DNA of 64,000 bases from Advenella incenata (GTDB lineage: Bacteria > Pseudomonadota > Gammaproteobacteria > Burkholderiales > Burkholderiaceae_B), in contig NZ_SHKO01000003.1 of the NCBI RefSeq assembly GCF_004217095.1, forward strand, positions 124,001 to 188,000, written 5' to 3'. Position 1 is the first letter of the stretch. Each line of letters begins with the position of its first letter. Made by a program: the position numbers and the translations under genes. Below are positions 25,195 to 34,379 of the stretch, piece after piece. The notes below the pieces were generated by a model. That model was not told where the DNA came from, ran no database searches, and was given only the letters and a program-made list of their open reading frames with translations.

Positions 25195-26004
25195 TCATTT
25201 TCCCGGCTTGCGCATGCGATATTCCTCACGCAAAACATAGCACACGGCGAGGATGACCATTATGGCCAGACCAAACCAGGTGATGGCATACATTAAATGG
25301 TTATTGCTAAATGATACTACTGTCAGACCTGCCACAGGCAGATGTTCGTCGGCAATATGCATCTGACCCGAGGCGCTCGCAGCGGTAGCCTGTACTGGTT
25401 CATTGCTACGGGATGACGCGGCCGATGCAAGGCCCGGAAAAGGGGAGGCACCAGGCCCATCGGCATCGACGAAATAGGGCGCTAACGGATTGAGCCCACG
25501 GCTTTGCCCAATTTGCTGCACGTCCCTGGAAAACCAGCGATTTTCTTGCGGACGGTTGTCTCGCAGAAAACCGCCATGGGGTTCGGTCAAGCGTATCAGG
25601 CCCGTCAGCGTGACCTCACCTGCCGGCTCGTGCCTGTGGCGCCAGGGGCCATTGCTTTGTGCCTGCGGAACGAAGCCCCGGTTGACAAGAACAATGCTCT
25701 GGTCATCAAGACGCAGGGGAGTCATGACCCAATAACCTGTGCCAAGAACGGTTGATGCTTGCACCAGCGCAGATTGGTCATGCAGATAGGTGCCGCGAAG
25801 CCTGATGCGGCGATATTCATCGCGGGATGCCGAAATGCTATCCCAGTCGCTGCGATCAAGAGGTGCAACGGCGGGGGCATGAATGCGCTGCGCCACCCGT
25901 TCCATGAGATCCAGTTTCCAGGCACGCCGTTCCACTTGCCAGATACCAAGCGCACAAAAGCCGGCGAAAGCCATGATGGCAATCAGTAACCAGACCAGGC
26001 GCAC
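25195..26004 (-). CDS. SURF1-family oxidase assembly protein
   Basis: 269 residues with one membrane helix at each end (about 3-22 and 238-260), the SURF1 topology. Conserved parts include LGIWQVERRAWKLDLM, YRRIRLRGTYLHD, GYWVMTPLRLDD, LVNRGFVPQ and the NNHLMYAITWFGLA end. SURF1 helps haem insertion into haem-copper oxidases. The partner here should be the bo3 oxidase encoded just upstream, comparable to the quinol-oxidase SURF1 of Paracoccus (from memory). A low-complexity insertion rich in Ala/Ser precedes the last helix. Confidence 0.9.
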   Translation of the reverse strand: MRLVWLLIAIMAFAGFCALGIWQVERRAWKLDLMERVAQRIHAPAVAPLDRSDWDSISASRDEYRRIRLRGTYLHDQSALVQASTVLGTGYWVMTPLRLDDQSIVLVNRGFVPQAQSNGPWRHRHEPAGEVTLTGLIRLTEPHGGFLRDNRPQENRWFSRDVQQIGQSRGLNPLAPYFVDADGPGASPFPGLASAASSRSNEPVQATAASASGQMHIADEHLPVAGLTVVSFSNNHLMYAITWFGLAIMVILAVCYVLREEYRMRKPGK

Positions 26005-26147
26005 CCAGGCCCGTTTCGGACGATGGGAATCAGGTCGGACAAGTGAGGGGTGAGAAGGGGAGGTAACGATGGTCTCCTGCTGGGCTCCCAGGCATTACCG
26101 AACTATAGTGATCGGCATGCCTGGGCGCGATCCATGAGAGGCATGGA

Positions 26148-26549
26148 TCAGAGCATGTCTTTCATGTCGTGAATCATGTTGGGCATCATGTTGGTGTTCA
26201 GATGGTACATGACCCACAGGGAGCCAGCTAACGCGATGACGACGATGATGATCGTGAAGATCATGGCCAGCATGCTCCAGCCACCTTCTGCGCGCGTGTT
26301 CATGTGCAAGAAGTAAACTACATGCACACACATCTGTATGGCGCCCAGTACCAGGATGATCAGGGCCGTTACGCCGGATTTTTCGAACACATTGCCCATG
26401 ACGAGCCAGAAGGCAAGAACGGTCAGGATGACAGACAGGATGAAGCCGGTCATATAACCGCGAAATGTGATTTCGCCGTGTCCGTCACTATCGTGGTGAT
26501 CGTCGTGTGCGTTTGCGTGGTGATGCGAAGTATCGGAAGGTGTGGTCAT
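26148..26549 (-). CDS. cyoD: Cytochrome bo3 ubiquinol oxidase subunit IV
   Basis: 133 residues from the ATG at 26549, which overlaps the cyoC stop by four bases; an in-frame extension to 26630 lies inside cyoC and is rejected. Three membrane helices, with TFRGYMTGFILSVILTVLAF and MCVHVVYFLHMN typical of CyoD. The N-terminal 30 residues are very His- and Asp-rich (SHHHANAHDDHHDSDGHG), longer than in E. coli CyoD. It assists assembly or stability of the oxidase. Confidence 0.93.
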   Translation of the reverse strand: MTTPSDTSHHHANAHDDHHDSDGHGEITFRGYMTGFILSVILTVLAFWLVMGNVFEKSGVTALIILVLGAIQMCVHVVYFLHMNTRAEGGWSMLAMIFTIIIVVIALAGSLWVMYHLNTNMMPNMIHDMKDML

Positions 26550-27184
26550 GGCAGGACCCCCATCAGGTAGACAAAGGTGAATACGGCGATCCAGATGACA
26601 TCCAGGAAATGCCAGAACATGGACAGACACATCAGGCGTCGCCGGTTCTCTGGAATCAGGCCGTGCTTTTTCAATTGAAACAGGAGCGTGACCAGCCAGA
26701 TGATCCCAAAGGTAACGTGCAGGCCATGCGTGCCAACCAAAGTAAAGAAGGATGACAGGAATGCGCTACGCTGGGGGGCGGCATTCATATGAATCAGATG
26801 AGCAAATTCGTACAGTTCCAGTCCCAGGAAAGTGAGCCCGAAAAGGCCGGTAATACCCAGCCAGATCATGGCCGGACGCAGGCGATTGCGCTGGGCTTCC
26901 AGCATGCAGAAGCCGTAGGTAATCGAAGACAGCAATAGCATGGCTGTATTGATGGCGACCAGTTGCAGATCAAACAGATCTGCCCCGGATGGGCCTGCCG
27001 CATAATTGCGGCCCACTACGCCATGTACGGCGAACAGGCAGGCAAAGATCAGGCAGTCACTCATCAGGTAGATCCAGAATCCCAGTGCGGTTCCGTTCTG
27101 TGGATGGTGCTCTTGCTTCAGGTAGAAATTAAGCGGCGCAGCGGCCGCTACCTGACGGGGGGTGATGGCGGTGGTATCAGACAT
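26546..27184 (-). CDS. cyoC: Cytochrome bo3 ubiquinol oxidase subunit III
   Basis: 212 residues, five membrane helices. Family-specific stretches are [19 protein letters not shown], the conserved acidic LGLELYEF, and [16 protein letters not shown]. It supports proton uptake and stability of the oxidase core. The gene overlaps cyoB by eight bases and cyoD by four. Confidence 0.95.
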   Translation of the reverse strand: MSDTTAITPRQVAAAAPLNFYLKQEHHPQNGTALGFWIYLMSDCLIFACLFAVHGVVGRNYAAGPSGADLFDLQLVAINTAMLLLSSITYGFCMLEAQRNRLRPAMIWLGITGLFGLTFLGLELYEFAHLIHMNAAPQRSAFLSSFFTLVGTHGLHVTFGIIWLVTLLFQLKKHGLIPENRRRLMCLSMFWHFLDVIWIAVFTFVYLMGVLP

Positions 27185-29168
27185 GGTTTGCTAGCAGACG
27201 AGTGCGTTCGGCTTCGGTACGGGCAACATCTTCTGCACGAATGTAATAATCGCGCTTGTAGTTGAACGTATGGTAAATGGTGCCGCCAATGATGGCGACA
27301 AATGTCAGGGCGCTGACAAGCCACATGTGCCAGACCAGCGCGAATCCAAGCAATGTGCATAGACCGGCGATGATAATGCCTGCACCGGTATTGGCGGGCA
27401 TGTGGATTGGCAGGAAACCGCTTTGTGGACGCTGGGCATTGTGTTGTTTCATGTGGGCCCAGGCATCACCGTCATGCACTTGCGGTGTGAACGCGAAGTT
27501 GTAAGACGGCGGAGGTGATGAGGTAGACCACTCCAGTGTGCGTCCATTCCAGGGATCGCCGGTAATATCGCGCAAAGAATCACGCTTGCGATAGCTCACG
27601 ACCAGTTGGATCAGGAAGCTGGCAATACCCAACGCAATGACAAAAGCGCCGGCTGCAGCGATCTGGAACCAGATCTGCAAGGATTGATCCTCGAAGTGAT
27701 TCAGGCGGCGGGTAACGCCCATGAAGCCCAGCACATACAACGGCATGAAAGCCATGTAGAAGCCAACCAGCCAGCACCAGAACGAGCACTTGCCCCAGAA
27801 AGGATCCAGCTTGTAACCGAACGCCTTGGGGAACCAGTATGTGATCGCCGCAAACAGGCCGAATAACACGCCCCCAATAATGACATTGTGAAAGTGTGCA
27901 ATCAGGAAAAGGCTATTGTGCAGGACAAAGTCGGCCGACGGGATGGCCAGCATCACGCCTGTCATACCACCGATGACGAACGTCACCATGAAGCCAAGTG
28001 TCCACATCATGGGAACATCGAAGCGGATGCGGCCGCGATACATGGTGAAGAGCCAGTTAAAGAGCTTGGCGCCGGTAGGGATCGAAATGATCATGGTGGC
28101 AATGCCGAAGAAGGAATTGACACTGGCGCCTGAGCCCATGGTAAAGAAGTGGTGCAACCAGACCAGGTAAGACAGAATCGTGATCACGACCGTGGCATAC
28201 ACCATGGATGCGTAGCCGAACAGGCGTTTGCCGCTATAAGTGGAAACGATCTCGGAGAAGACGCCGAATAATGGAAGAATCAGGATATAGACTTCAGGGT
28301 GACCCCAGATCCAGATCAGATTCACATACATCATTGGGTTGCCGCCCAAATCGTTGGTAAAGAAATTGGTGCCCACGTAGCGATCCAATGTGAGCAGGGC
28401 CAGAACGGCAGTCAGCACGGGAAATGACGCCACGATCAGCGTGTTGGTACACAGCGAAGTCCAGGTAAATACCGGCATTTTCATCATGCCCATGCCGGGA
28501 GCCCGCATCTTGATGATCGTCACGATCAGGTTGATACCCGACAGGGTCGTACCGATCCCCGCAACCTGCAAGGCCCATATGTAGTAATCCATGCCGACAC
28601 TGGGGCTGTGTTCTATGCCGGACAGCGGGGGGTAGGCCAGCCATCCGGTAGTGGAGAATTCACCAATGAACAGCGAAATCATCACGAGCACGGCGCCACC
28701 GGTGGTCATCCAGAAACTGAAGTTGTTCAGGAACGGAAATGCGACATCCCGTGCGCCGATCTGTAGCGGGACGATGTAGTTCATCAGGCCTGTCACCAGG
28801 GGCATGGCCACGAAGAAGATCATGATCACGCCATGTGCTGTGAATATCTGGTCGTAATGATGGGGCGGCAGGTAACCAGTGGAATCGCCAAAGGCAATGG
28901 CCTGCTGGATCCGCATCATGATGGCATCGGAAAAACCGCGCAGCAGCATGATCAGGCCGAGGATCATGTACATGATGCCGATTTTCTTGTGATCGATGCT
29001 GGTAAACCATTCGAGCCAAAGGTAGCGCCACAGCTTGAAATGGCTGATTGCGGCAATCAGTGCGACACCGCCAAGCAACACGGCGGCGAAGGTGGCGATC
29101 AGGATAGGTTCGTGGAAGGGTATAGCGTCCCAACCGAGGCGACCTAGAATAAGAGAATGCAGATCCAT
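27177..29168 (-). CDS. cyoB: Cytochrome bo3 ubiquinol oxidase subunit I
   Basis: 663 residues, the same length as E. coli CyoB, with about fifteen membrane helices. Haem and copper ligands are visible: the low-spin haem His in [31 protein letters not shown] (CuB His and cross-linked Tyr), the paired CuB His in [12 protein letters not shown], and [12 protein letters not shown] (high- and low-spin haem axial His). This is the proton-pumping catalytic core that oxidises ubiquinol and reduces O2 to water in the inner membrane. The gene starts 73 bases after cyoA. Confidence 0.97.
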   Translation of the reverse strand: MDLHSLILGRLGWDAIPFHEPILIATFAAVLLGGVALIAAISHFKLWRYLWLEWFTSIDHKKIGIMYMILGLIMLLRGFSDAIMMRIQQAIAFGDSTGYLPPHHYDQIFTAHGVIMIFFVAMPLVTGLMNYIVPLQIGARDVAFPFLNNFSFWMTTGGAVLVMISLFIGEFSTTGWLAYPPLSGIEHSPSVGMDYYIWALQVAGIGTTLSGINLIVTIIKMRAPGMGMMKMPVFTWTSLCTNTLIVASFPVLTAVLALLTLDRYVGTNFFTNDLGGNPMMYVNLIWIWGHPEVYILILPLFGVFSEIVSTYSGKRLFGYASMVYATVVITILSYLVWLHHFFTMGSGASVNSFFGIATMIISIPTGAKLFNWLFTMYRGRIRFDVPMMWTLGFMVTFVIGGMTGVMLAIPSADFVLHNSLFLIAHFHNVIIGGVLFGLFAAITYWFPKAFGYKLDPFWGKCSFWCWLVGFYMAFMPLYVLGFMGVTRRLNHFEDQSLQIWFQIAAAGAFVIALGIASFLIQLVVSYRKRDSLRDITGDPWNGRTLEWSTSSPPPSYNFAFTPQVHDGDAWAHMKQHNAQRPQSGFLPIHMPANTGAGIIIAGLCTLLGFALVWHMWLVSALTFVAIIGGTIYHTFNYKRDYYIRAEDVARTEAERTRLLANHV

Positions 29169-29241
29169 GGGCTCAAATTATCGAAAATAGAGTGACGGCC
29201 AATAGTGCTGGCCGGGATAATGCTTATGGGAGGGCACCGCC

Positions 29242-30312
29242 TCAGGGCGACGCGTTCATCAGTTTAAGCGAGGAAAAGGCGGGGTCTGTGGTCGTGCAAA
29301 AGCCACTCACATAAGTTCGGGACCTGACGTTCTCCAGGCCCAGGTTGATCCGGGTTGTTTTATCCAGTTCCGCCATGTTGTATATGCCAGGCACGCCCAA
29401 TCCGCCCTGCGCATCAATGGCCATTATGTCGCGCATGCACATGCGGTTTGGCTCGACGCAGCGATTCAGGATGGCGTCATACAGTCCGGGAGCCACGCTG
29501 GCATAATGCCGTACCGGTTCGCGCTCGCTCGGTACTTCCAATTGCAGGTAACCCACGCGGCTGAGCTCAGCCTGGCTTTGCTTGACTGTTTTTACCCATG
29601 CGTCAAAGTCTTCCGTATTCAGTCCATGGAATTTGAACCGCATGCCCGAAAAACCGGCACCACTGTAATTGGCGGAAAAGCCCTCGTAGACACCTTCCTT
29701 GTTGATGATCGCATGCAATTGCGTCTCCATGCCGGCCATGGTGTAGATCTGGCCTGCCAGCGCTGGAATGAAGAAGGAGTTCATCACGCTGGATGATGTC
29801 AGCCTGAACGCAATAGGGCGGTCGACAGGAGCCGCCAGCTCATTGACGGTGGCGATGCCGTATTCCGGGTAGAAAAATAGCCATTTCCAGTCCAGGGCGA
29901 CGACCTCCACCCTTAAAGGCTGGACGTTCGCAGGAAGCGCGCGCTGTGCGTCAATACGCTCCAGTGGGCGGTAGGGGTCCAGCTTGTGCGTGCTGACCCA
30001 GGTCACGGCGCCCAGCGCAATGATGATTAGCAGGGGGACCAGCCAGATGACGAGCTCAATGAGCGTTGAATGATTCCATTCTGGCGCATACGTCGCCTTG
30101 GTGTTGGAAGCACGGTAGCGCCAGGCAAAGAACAATGTCAGGAAAATGACGGGCACGATCACAATCAGCATGAGTGCAACTGAAATATAGATCAGGTTGC
30201 GCTGCTGCAGTGCGATATCGCCGGAAGGTGAGAGCAGGACAGCGTTGCACCCCGTAAGAATGGGTGCAAGTGCCAATAGGGCCAGAAATCGGAAGGTCTT
30301 GGATTGAAGCAT
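29242..30312 (-). CDS. cyoA: Cytochrome bo3 ubiquinol oxidase subunit II
   Basis: 356 residues, about 40 longer than E. coli CyoA. Lipoprotein signal with lipobox LTGC near residue 22, then two membrane helices and a periplasmic cupredoxin domain. Seen: VVALDWKWLFFYPEYGIATVNELAAP and MNSFFIPALAGQIYTMAGM. The CuA ligands are absent, as expected for a quinol oxidase. The C-terminal extension contains CVEPNRMCMRD. It is the first gene of the cyo operon, with its promoter shared with the divergent MFS gene. Confidence 0.95.
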   Translation of the reverse strand: MLQSKTFRFLALLALAPILTGCNAVLLSPSGDIALQQRNLIYISVALMLIVIVPVIFLTLFFAWRYRASNTKATYAPEWNHSTLIELVIWLVPLLIIIALGAVTWVSTHKLDPYRPLERIDAQRALPANVQPLRVEVVALDWKWLFFYPEYGIATVNELAAPVDRPIAFRLTSSSVMNSFFIPALAGQIYTMAGMETQLHAIINKEGVYEGFSANYSGAGFSGMRFKFHGLNTEDFDAWVKTVKQSQAELSRVGYLQLEVPSEREPVRHYASVAPGLYDAILNRCVEPNRMCMRDIMAIDAQGGLGVPGIYNMAELDKTTRINLGLENVRSRTYVSGFCTTTDPAFSSLKLMNASP

Positions 30313-30457
30313 GCCAAAGTTACCAGCATAGAGCCGTGGAAAAATATAGCATATACTTAAACCGTTCCCATTAGGAATTGGACGTTTTGTCCTATGGTGT
30401 AAATGCGCGGCAGATGCGATCCTTCGCTTTTAGACTATATTACCTTGAATTGGACCT

Positions 30458-31813
30458 ATGATGTCAAGCGTTAACCAGACAAGCACTGAGCCCTCCTCGC
30501 GTACGATGGAAAATGATGCCAGAGAGCAAATGACCGGCCATGGCCCGGTTGCTGCTGGCGAAATAGCGATTGGTGTTGTCATTGGCCGCGCATCCGAGTA
30601 TTTCGACTTCTTTGTCTACGGTCTGGCATCGGTCCTGGTCTTTCCGGCACTGTTCTTTCCGTTTGTCGACACCCTGACCGGTACACTCTATTCGTTCACC
30701 ATTTTTGCCTTTGCCTTTATTACCCGTCCCTTCGGTACCGCTCTGTTCATGAACATCCAGCGGCGATGGGGCAGGGGAACCAAGCTGACCCTGGCGCTAT
30801 TTCTGCTCGGTACTGCGACGGCCGGCATTGCATTTTTGCCGACCTATGAATCGCAGGGAGCGTTGTCTATTGGTCTGTTGATCCTGTTTCGCAGCCTGCA
30901 GGGTGTCGCGTTTGGCGGTTCATGGGATGGCTTACCGTCGTTGCTCGCCCTGAATGCGCCCAAGCAGCGCAGGGGTTGGTATGCCATGCTCGGTCAACTG
31001 GGCGCACCAGTCGGTTTTTTGGTGGCCAGTTCCCTGTTTCTGTTTCTGCATTCAACTTTGTCAGCCGAAGATTTTCTCGGCTGGGGCTGGCGCTATCCGT
31101 TTTTCGTGGCCTTCGCCATCAATGTCGTGGCCTTGTTTGCGCGCTTACGGCTTGTCCTGACGGAACAATACACGCAGTTGCTGGAAGAAGGGGAACTGGA
31201 ACCCATTGGTACCTGGGAGATGCTTGTTGGGCAAGGATACAATCTGTTCATAGGCGCGTTCGCCGCACTGGCAAGCTATGCCTTGTTTCATATTGTGACA
31301 ATTTTTCCACTATCCTGGATCACCTTAACGGCCACTCAGTCCGTCAATGAAGTGCTATTCATTCAGGTTATCGGCGCTGCCGTGGCCATGGCAGCGACCA
31401 TTGCGTCCGGCGTGATTGCTGATCGCATCGGACGCCGTACGACACTGACTGCGCTGGCCATTCTTATTGCGATTTTCGGGTTTTTTGCGCCCTTGTTGTT
31501 AAATGGCGACGCGATGGGGCAGGACGCGTTTATTTTGATTGGTTTTGCCTTGCTTGGTTTGTCCTATGGTCAGTCCTCAGGAACGGTTACTGCCAATTTT
31601 TCGTCGCGTTTCCGTTATACGGGTGCGGCGTTAACGTCAGATCTGGCATGGTTGCTGGGTGCGGCGTTCGCTCCGCTGGTGGCGCTAGGCTTGTCGATAC
31701 ATTTCGGCCTGGTTGCTGTCAGCCTCTACCTGCTGTCCGGTGCTGCATGTACGGTGTTGGCATTGTGGATCAATCGTAAGCTTAAGCCGTTGACCGTGCG
31801 CAAGCGCGGATGA
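30458..31813 (+). CDS. MFS transporter (metabolite:H+ symporter type)
   Basis: 451 residues, about twelve membrane helices. The N-terminus has GRASEYFDFFVYGLASVLVFP, typical of the metabolite:H+ symporter (MHS) branch that includes citrate, proline/betaine and shikimate carriers. RPFGTALF and FRSLQGVAFGG follow, and GVIADRIGRRTTLT is the central MFS loop. The start is uncertain because Met codons occur at residues 1, 2 and 17. The gene is divergent from cyoA and no linked enzyme tells its substrate. Confidence 0.88.
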   Translation: MMSSVNQTSTEPSSRTMENDAREQMTGHGPVAAGEIAIGVVIGRASEYFDFFVYGLASVLVFPALFFPFVDTLTGTLYSFTIFAFAFITRPFGTALFMNIQRRWGRGTKLTLALFLLGTATAGIAFLPTYESQGALSIGLLILFRSLQGVAFGGSWDGLPSLLALNAPKQRRGWYAMLGQLGAPVGFLVASSLFLFLHSTLSAEDFLGWGWRYPFFVAFAINVVALFARLRLVLTEQYTQLLEEGELEPIGTWEMLVGQGYNLFIGAFAALASYALFHIVTIFPLSWITLTATQSVNEVLFIQVIGAAVAMAATIASGVIADRIGRRTTLTALAILIAIFGFFAPLLLNGDAMGQDAFILIGFALLGLSYGQSSGTVTANFSSRFRYTGAALTSDLAWLLGAAFAPLVALGLSIHFGLVAVSLYLLSGAACTVLALWINRKLKPLTVRKRG

Positions 31814-32030
31814 GAGCCGTGTTTGTAATGGTGGCGCTGCGAGTTTCCCTTACAACAGACCGCAGCTAAATCGAATTACGGAGTCTCTTTGAATTGGAGA
31901 TTCAGTTTGAGAAAAACCGGGTTACACAAGCCCAGTCCCAGCTACAATTCGGATCTGGCGCCGTCCGTATTTCTTTGCCCTTAAAAATGCTGGCTGTAGG
32001 TGGATGCCGGTAGACTTCGCTAGATGCAAG

Positions 32031-32063
32031 AAAGGTCGAAACAATACGTTTCGGCCTTTTTTT
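32031..32063 (+). terminator. Rho-independent terminator
   Basis: AAAGGTCGAAA (32031-32041) pairs with TTTCGGCCTTT (32049-32059), with one G-T pair, and a T-run follows. It lies 218 bases after the MFS stop, so it ends that transcript or an unannotated short RNA. Confidence 0.7.
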
Positions 32064-32146
32064 AATTTTCGATGAAGGTTAGTGGAAGTAAGCAGATTGC
32101 CCATAGACATACAAAAGGCCGCACCCAAGTTGGTTTTTTTTAATTG

Positions 32147-32164
32147 TGGAGCGGGAAACAAGGC
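32147..32164. repeat. Partial tRNA-Gly 3' end, att-like
   Basis: TGGAGCGGGAAACAAGGC matches the 3' end of the tRNA-Gly gene (32820-32837) at 17 of 18 positions in the same orientation, 673 bases away. Both copies are preceded by a T-run. This is the arrangement left by integration of an element at a tRNA 3' end, or by loss of most of a tandem tRNA copy. Confidence 0.6.
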
Positions 32165-32376
32165 GCGTATGAGGCCTGTATGGTGTGAATATTGAACGCG
32201 TGTGGTTTCCTGGCTGGTAAATCCCAGTATTAATTGTGGTCTGGATTCAGGTGGTCGTTGCCATAGTGCGGGTGTCTGTAGTGGTAGGGCCTAAACGTTC
32301 AGTCTAGATTGATTATTTGATGCTCATGGGCTACATTTTTAGCGTAAATATTCATTTCTGATGCCCAAGGGATACA

Positions 32377-32673
32377 ATGACAACACTAGCTGACGTTGCG
32401 GATGTGCTGCGCAGTGTGCGCCGGGAAGCGGGCTTGAGCCAAGAGGCCTTGGCCCAACGCGCTGGCGTCTCCAGAACGACCGTAGCCCGCATGGAGACGC
32501 TCGCCAAGGGCGATATGAGTGTTTCCGTATTGCTACGATTGCTGGAAGCCGCAGGCTATGATCTTAAGCCGGTTAAGCGGGGCCACAGCCGGACCATTGA
32601 GGATATCCTGGCCGAGCAGCGGCGAGGGGATGGGTCATTAAACTCGATATGCATGTCTGTGGAAGACCGGTAG
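32377..32673 (+). CDS. Orphan XRE-family regulator (HipB-like)
   Basis: 98 residues. A clear helix-turn-helix covers about residues 8-62 (LRSVRREAGLSQEALAQRAGVSRTTVARMETL), followed by LLRLLEAAGYDLKPVKRG and IEDILAEQRRG, as in stand-alone antitoxin-like regulators. The last dozen residues (SLNSICMSVEDR) look unrelated to the family and may be a replaced 3' end. No toxin gene follows. It is the only gene in the tRNA-Gly-bounded segment, so it may be the relic of an integrated element. Confidence 0.75.
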   Translation: MTTLADVADVLRSVRREAGLSQEALAQRAGVSRTTVARMETLAKGDMSVSVLLRLLEAAGYDLKPVKRGHSRTIEDILAEQRRGDGSLNSICMSVEDR

Positions 32674-32777
32674 CCAAGCCTGATCTCTGCCGACATTCCT
32701 ACTTCCGTCTTTGTCCGATCGGCAGCTGCGTTGGTAGTAAATCATGTGGGCTATCTTCGATTAGCTCAGGCAAAACG

Positions 32778-32811
32778 AAAAAAAGCCCAAACCGAAGTCT
32801 GGGCTTTTTTT
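32778..32811 (-). terminator. Terminator after tRNA-Gly
   Basis: AGCCCA (32784-32789) and TGGGCT (32800-32805), extended by A/T pairs, form a hairpin with T-runs on both strands, so it works in both directions. It lies 9 bases past the tRNA 3' end on the minus strand. Confidence 0.8.
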
Positions 32812-32819
32812 ATAAATTC

Positions 32820-32895
32820 TGGAGCGGGAAACGAGGCTCGAACTCGCGACCTCAACCTTGGCAAGGTTGCGCTCTACCAACTGAGCTATTCCCGC
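32820..32895 (-). tRNA. tRNA-Gly (GCC)
   Basis: 76 bases with encoded CCA. The acceptor stem GCGGGAA/TTCCCGC, D-arm TAGCTCAGTTGGTAGAGC, anticodon stem CAACC/GGTTG around loop TTGCCAA, and T-arm with GTTCGAGCC are all intact. The anticodon is GCC. Its 3' end is duplicated at 32147. Confidence 0.97.
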
Positions 32896-33194
32896 AATTC
32901 AGCTGAAAATCACTTTGCATTTAGTCGAATAATGTTTACTTATTCGGTAACTGCATTTGCAATCTCGATCAGCTAAGCCATAAATTATATACAAGCTATT
33001 TGAGATTTGCAACATGTTTTCCTGCTGCGTTCTTCGAAATTTCAATTCTGTGTTTTTTATGCATCACCGGGGTGATTCCGTCGCCATAACGGAACAGTCG
33101 CTGCTGCCACATGAATCTCTTTGCGAAGAGGCGAAACTATAGCAGTAAATTAATTATAATGTCAAATTAATTTCACACTAGCGGGTGCTTTTTG

Positions 33195-34208
33195 ATGCGG
33201 GACGAAACAACGCAGGATCTTACGGGTCTCAATACATTGGGACTGGTCTCGCATGCCGCCCATTATTTTCGGCTCGAAAGCGAACAGCAGTTGCCCATGG
33301 TCACGCAATGGCGGCAGATGGCAGGCGGCCTGATCTACGTGTTGGGCGGCGGCAGCAACCTCATACTGCGTGAGCGCCTGTCCCGTCCTGTGGTGCATAA
33401 TCTGCTCAAGGGAATCCGGCTGATCGAAGAAAGTGCCGAAGCCTATATTGTGGAAGCGGCGGGTGGTGAAGTGTGGCACGACTTTGTTGCAACGTGCATT
33501 CGCAATGGCTGGTATGGGCTGGAGAATCTTGCACTCATTCCCGGTACGGTGGGCGCTTGCCCGGTACAGAATATCGGCGCCTATGGCGTCGAGGTCATGG
33601 ATCGGATCGACAGCGTACACACTTGGGATCTGGCGCAAGGCCAGTCCCGTTTGTTCAGCGCGCAGGACTGTGCGTTTTCTTATCGCGACAGTCTGTTCAA
33701 GAAGCCGGCAGGACAGGGCTATCTGATCACGGCGGTACGCTTTCGTTTGCCCAAACAGTGGGCTCCAGTCATCTCGTATCCTGATCTCAAAAACGACCCT
33801 GAGCTTGCGCAGAACGCCACACCACAAAAGATTTTTGACGCGGTTTGCAGAGTTCGGCAGGCCAAGTTGCCTGATCCGGCCAAAATCGGCAACGCCGGTT
33901 CTTTTTTCAAGAACCCGATCGTGTCTGCAGCGAAGCAATCGCAATTGAAAACAGACTATCCTGCGCTCGTGTCCTATCCACAAGCTGATGGCAGCTTTAA
34001 GCTGGCGGCCGGCTGGATGATTGAGCAATGCGGCTGGAAGGGGCGCTCGCTCGGGTCTGTCGGCATGCATGATCGCCAGGCGCTGGTGCTTGTCAATCAT
34101 GGTGGAGCAACGGCAACAGATGTATTGGCACTGGCCGATGCGGTAATAGCGTCGACGCAGCAGAAATTTGACGTGACGCTGGAGCGCGAGCCGGTGTTGT
34201 TCGATTGA
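33195..34208 (+). CDS. murB: UDP-N-acetylenolpyruvoylglucosamine reductase
   Basis: 337 residues from ATG 33195 (a TTG one codon earlier is possible). Type I MurB of the E. coli class. FAD-binding stretch YVLGGGSNLIL near residue 55, NGWYGLENLALIPGTVGACPVQNIGAYG with the conserved Gly/Pro loop around 112-138, catalytic FSYRDSLFK near 165, KIGNAGSFFKNP with the catalytic Ser near 235, and a late Glu region. It reduces the enolpyruvyl group in UDP-MurNAc synthesis for peptidoglycan. It stands alone between the tRNA and dapB. Confidence 0.95.
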   Translation: MRDETTQDLTGLNTLGLVSHAAHYFRLESEQQLPMVTQWRQMAGGLIYVLGGGSNLILRERLSRPVVHNLLKGIRLIEESAEAYIVEAAGGEVWHDFVATCIRNGWYGLENLALIPGTVGACPVQNIGAYGVEVMDRIDSVHTWDLAQGQSRLFSAQDCAFSYRDSLFKKPAGQGYLITAVRFRLPKQWAPVISYPDLKNDPELAQNATPQKIFDAVCRVRQAKLPDPAKIGNAGSFFKNPIVSAAKQSQLKTDYPALVSYPQADGSFKLAAGWMIEQCGWKGRSLGSVGMHDRQALVLVNHGGATATDVLALADAVIASTQQKFDVTLEREPVLFD

Positions 34209-34302
34209 TTCATCAGAGCGCCCGTTATTACAACTGTCGTTATCACGACTGTCATTGTTGCTGCTGACATTATCATCATGTCTGTGGCGATTCTTTCAAA
34301 TG

Positions 34303-34328
34303 CAAAAACGGCTGCCTGATGGCAGCCG
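34303..34328 (-). terminator. Rho-independent terminator of dapB
   Basis: On the minus strand CGGCTGCC-ATCA-GGCAGCCG forms a perfect 8-bp stem followed by TTTTTG, 52 bases beyond the dapB stop. Confidence 0.85.
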
Positions 34329-34379
34329 CTCCTTTCGCTTCAATCGATGGATCAGAGGGCGCTAAGCCCTCACTGGGTG

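Larger units (their letters stand above)
31814..32376. other. Intergenic region with terminator and tRNA fragment
   Basis: 563 bases without a convincing gene. A good plus-strand terminator sits at 32031-32063, and an 18-base near copy of the tRNA-Gly 3' end at 32147-32164 (both listed separately). An open frame on the minus strand resembles nothing I know. Confidence 0.5.

Noticed and set aside
31922-32161. A 79-codon minus-strand frame near the tRNA fragment
   Set aside because: No recognisable domain, overlaps a terminator and the tRNA 3' end copy.
32731-32976. Short plus-strand frames across the tRNA-Gly gene
   Set aside because: They run through the tRNA and its terminator and are not coding.
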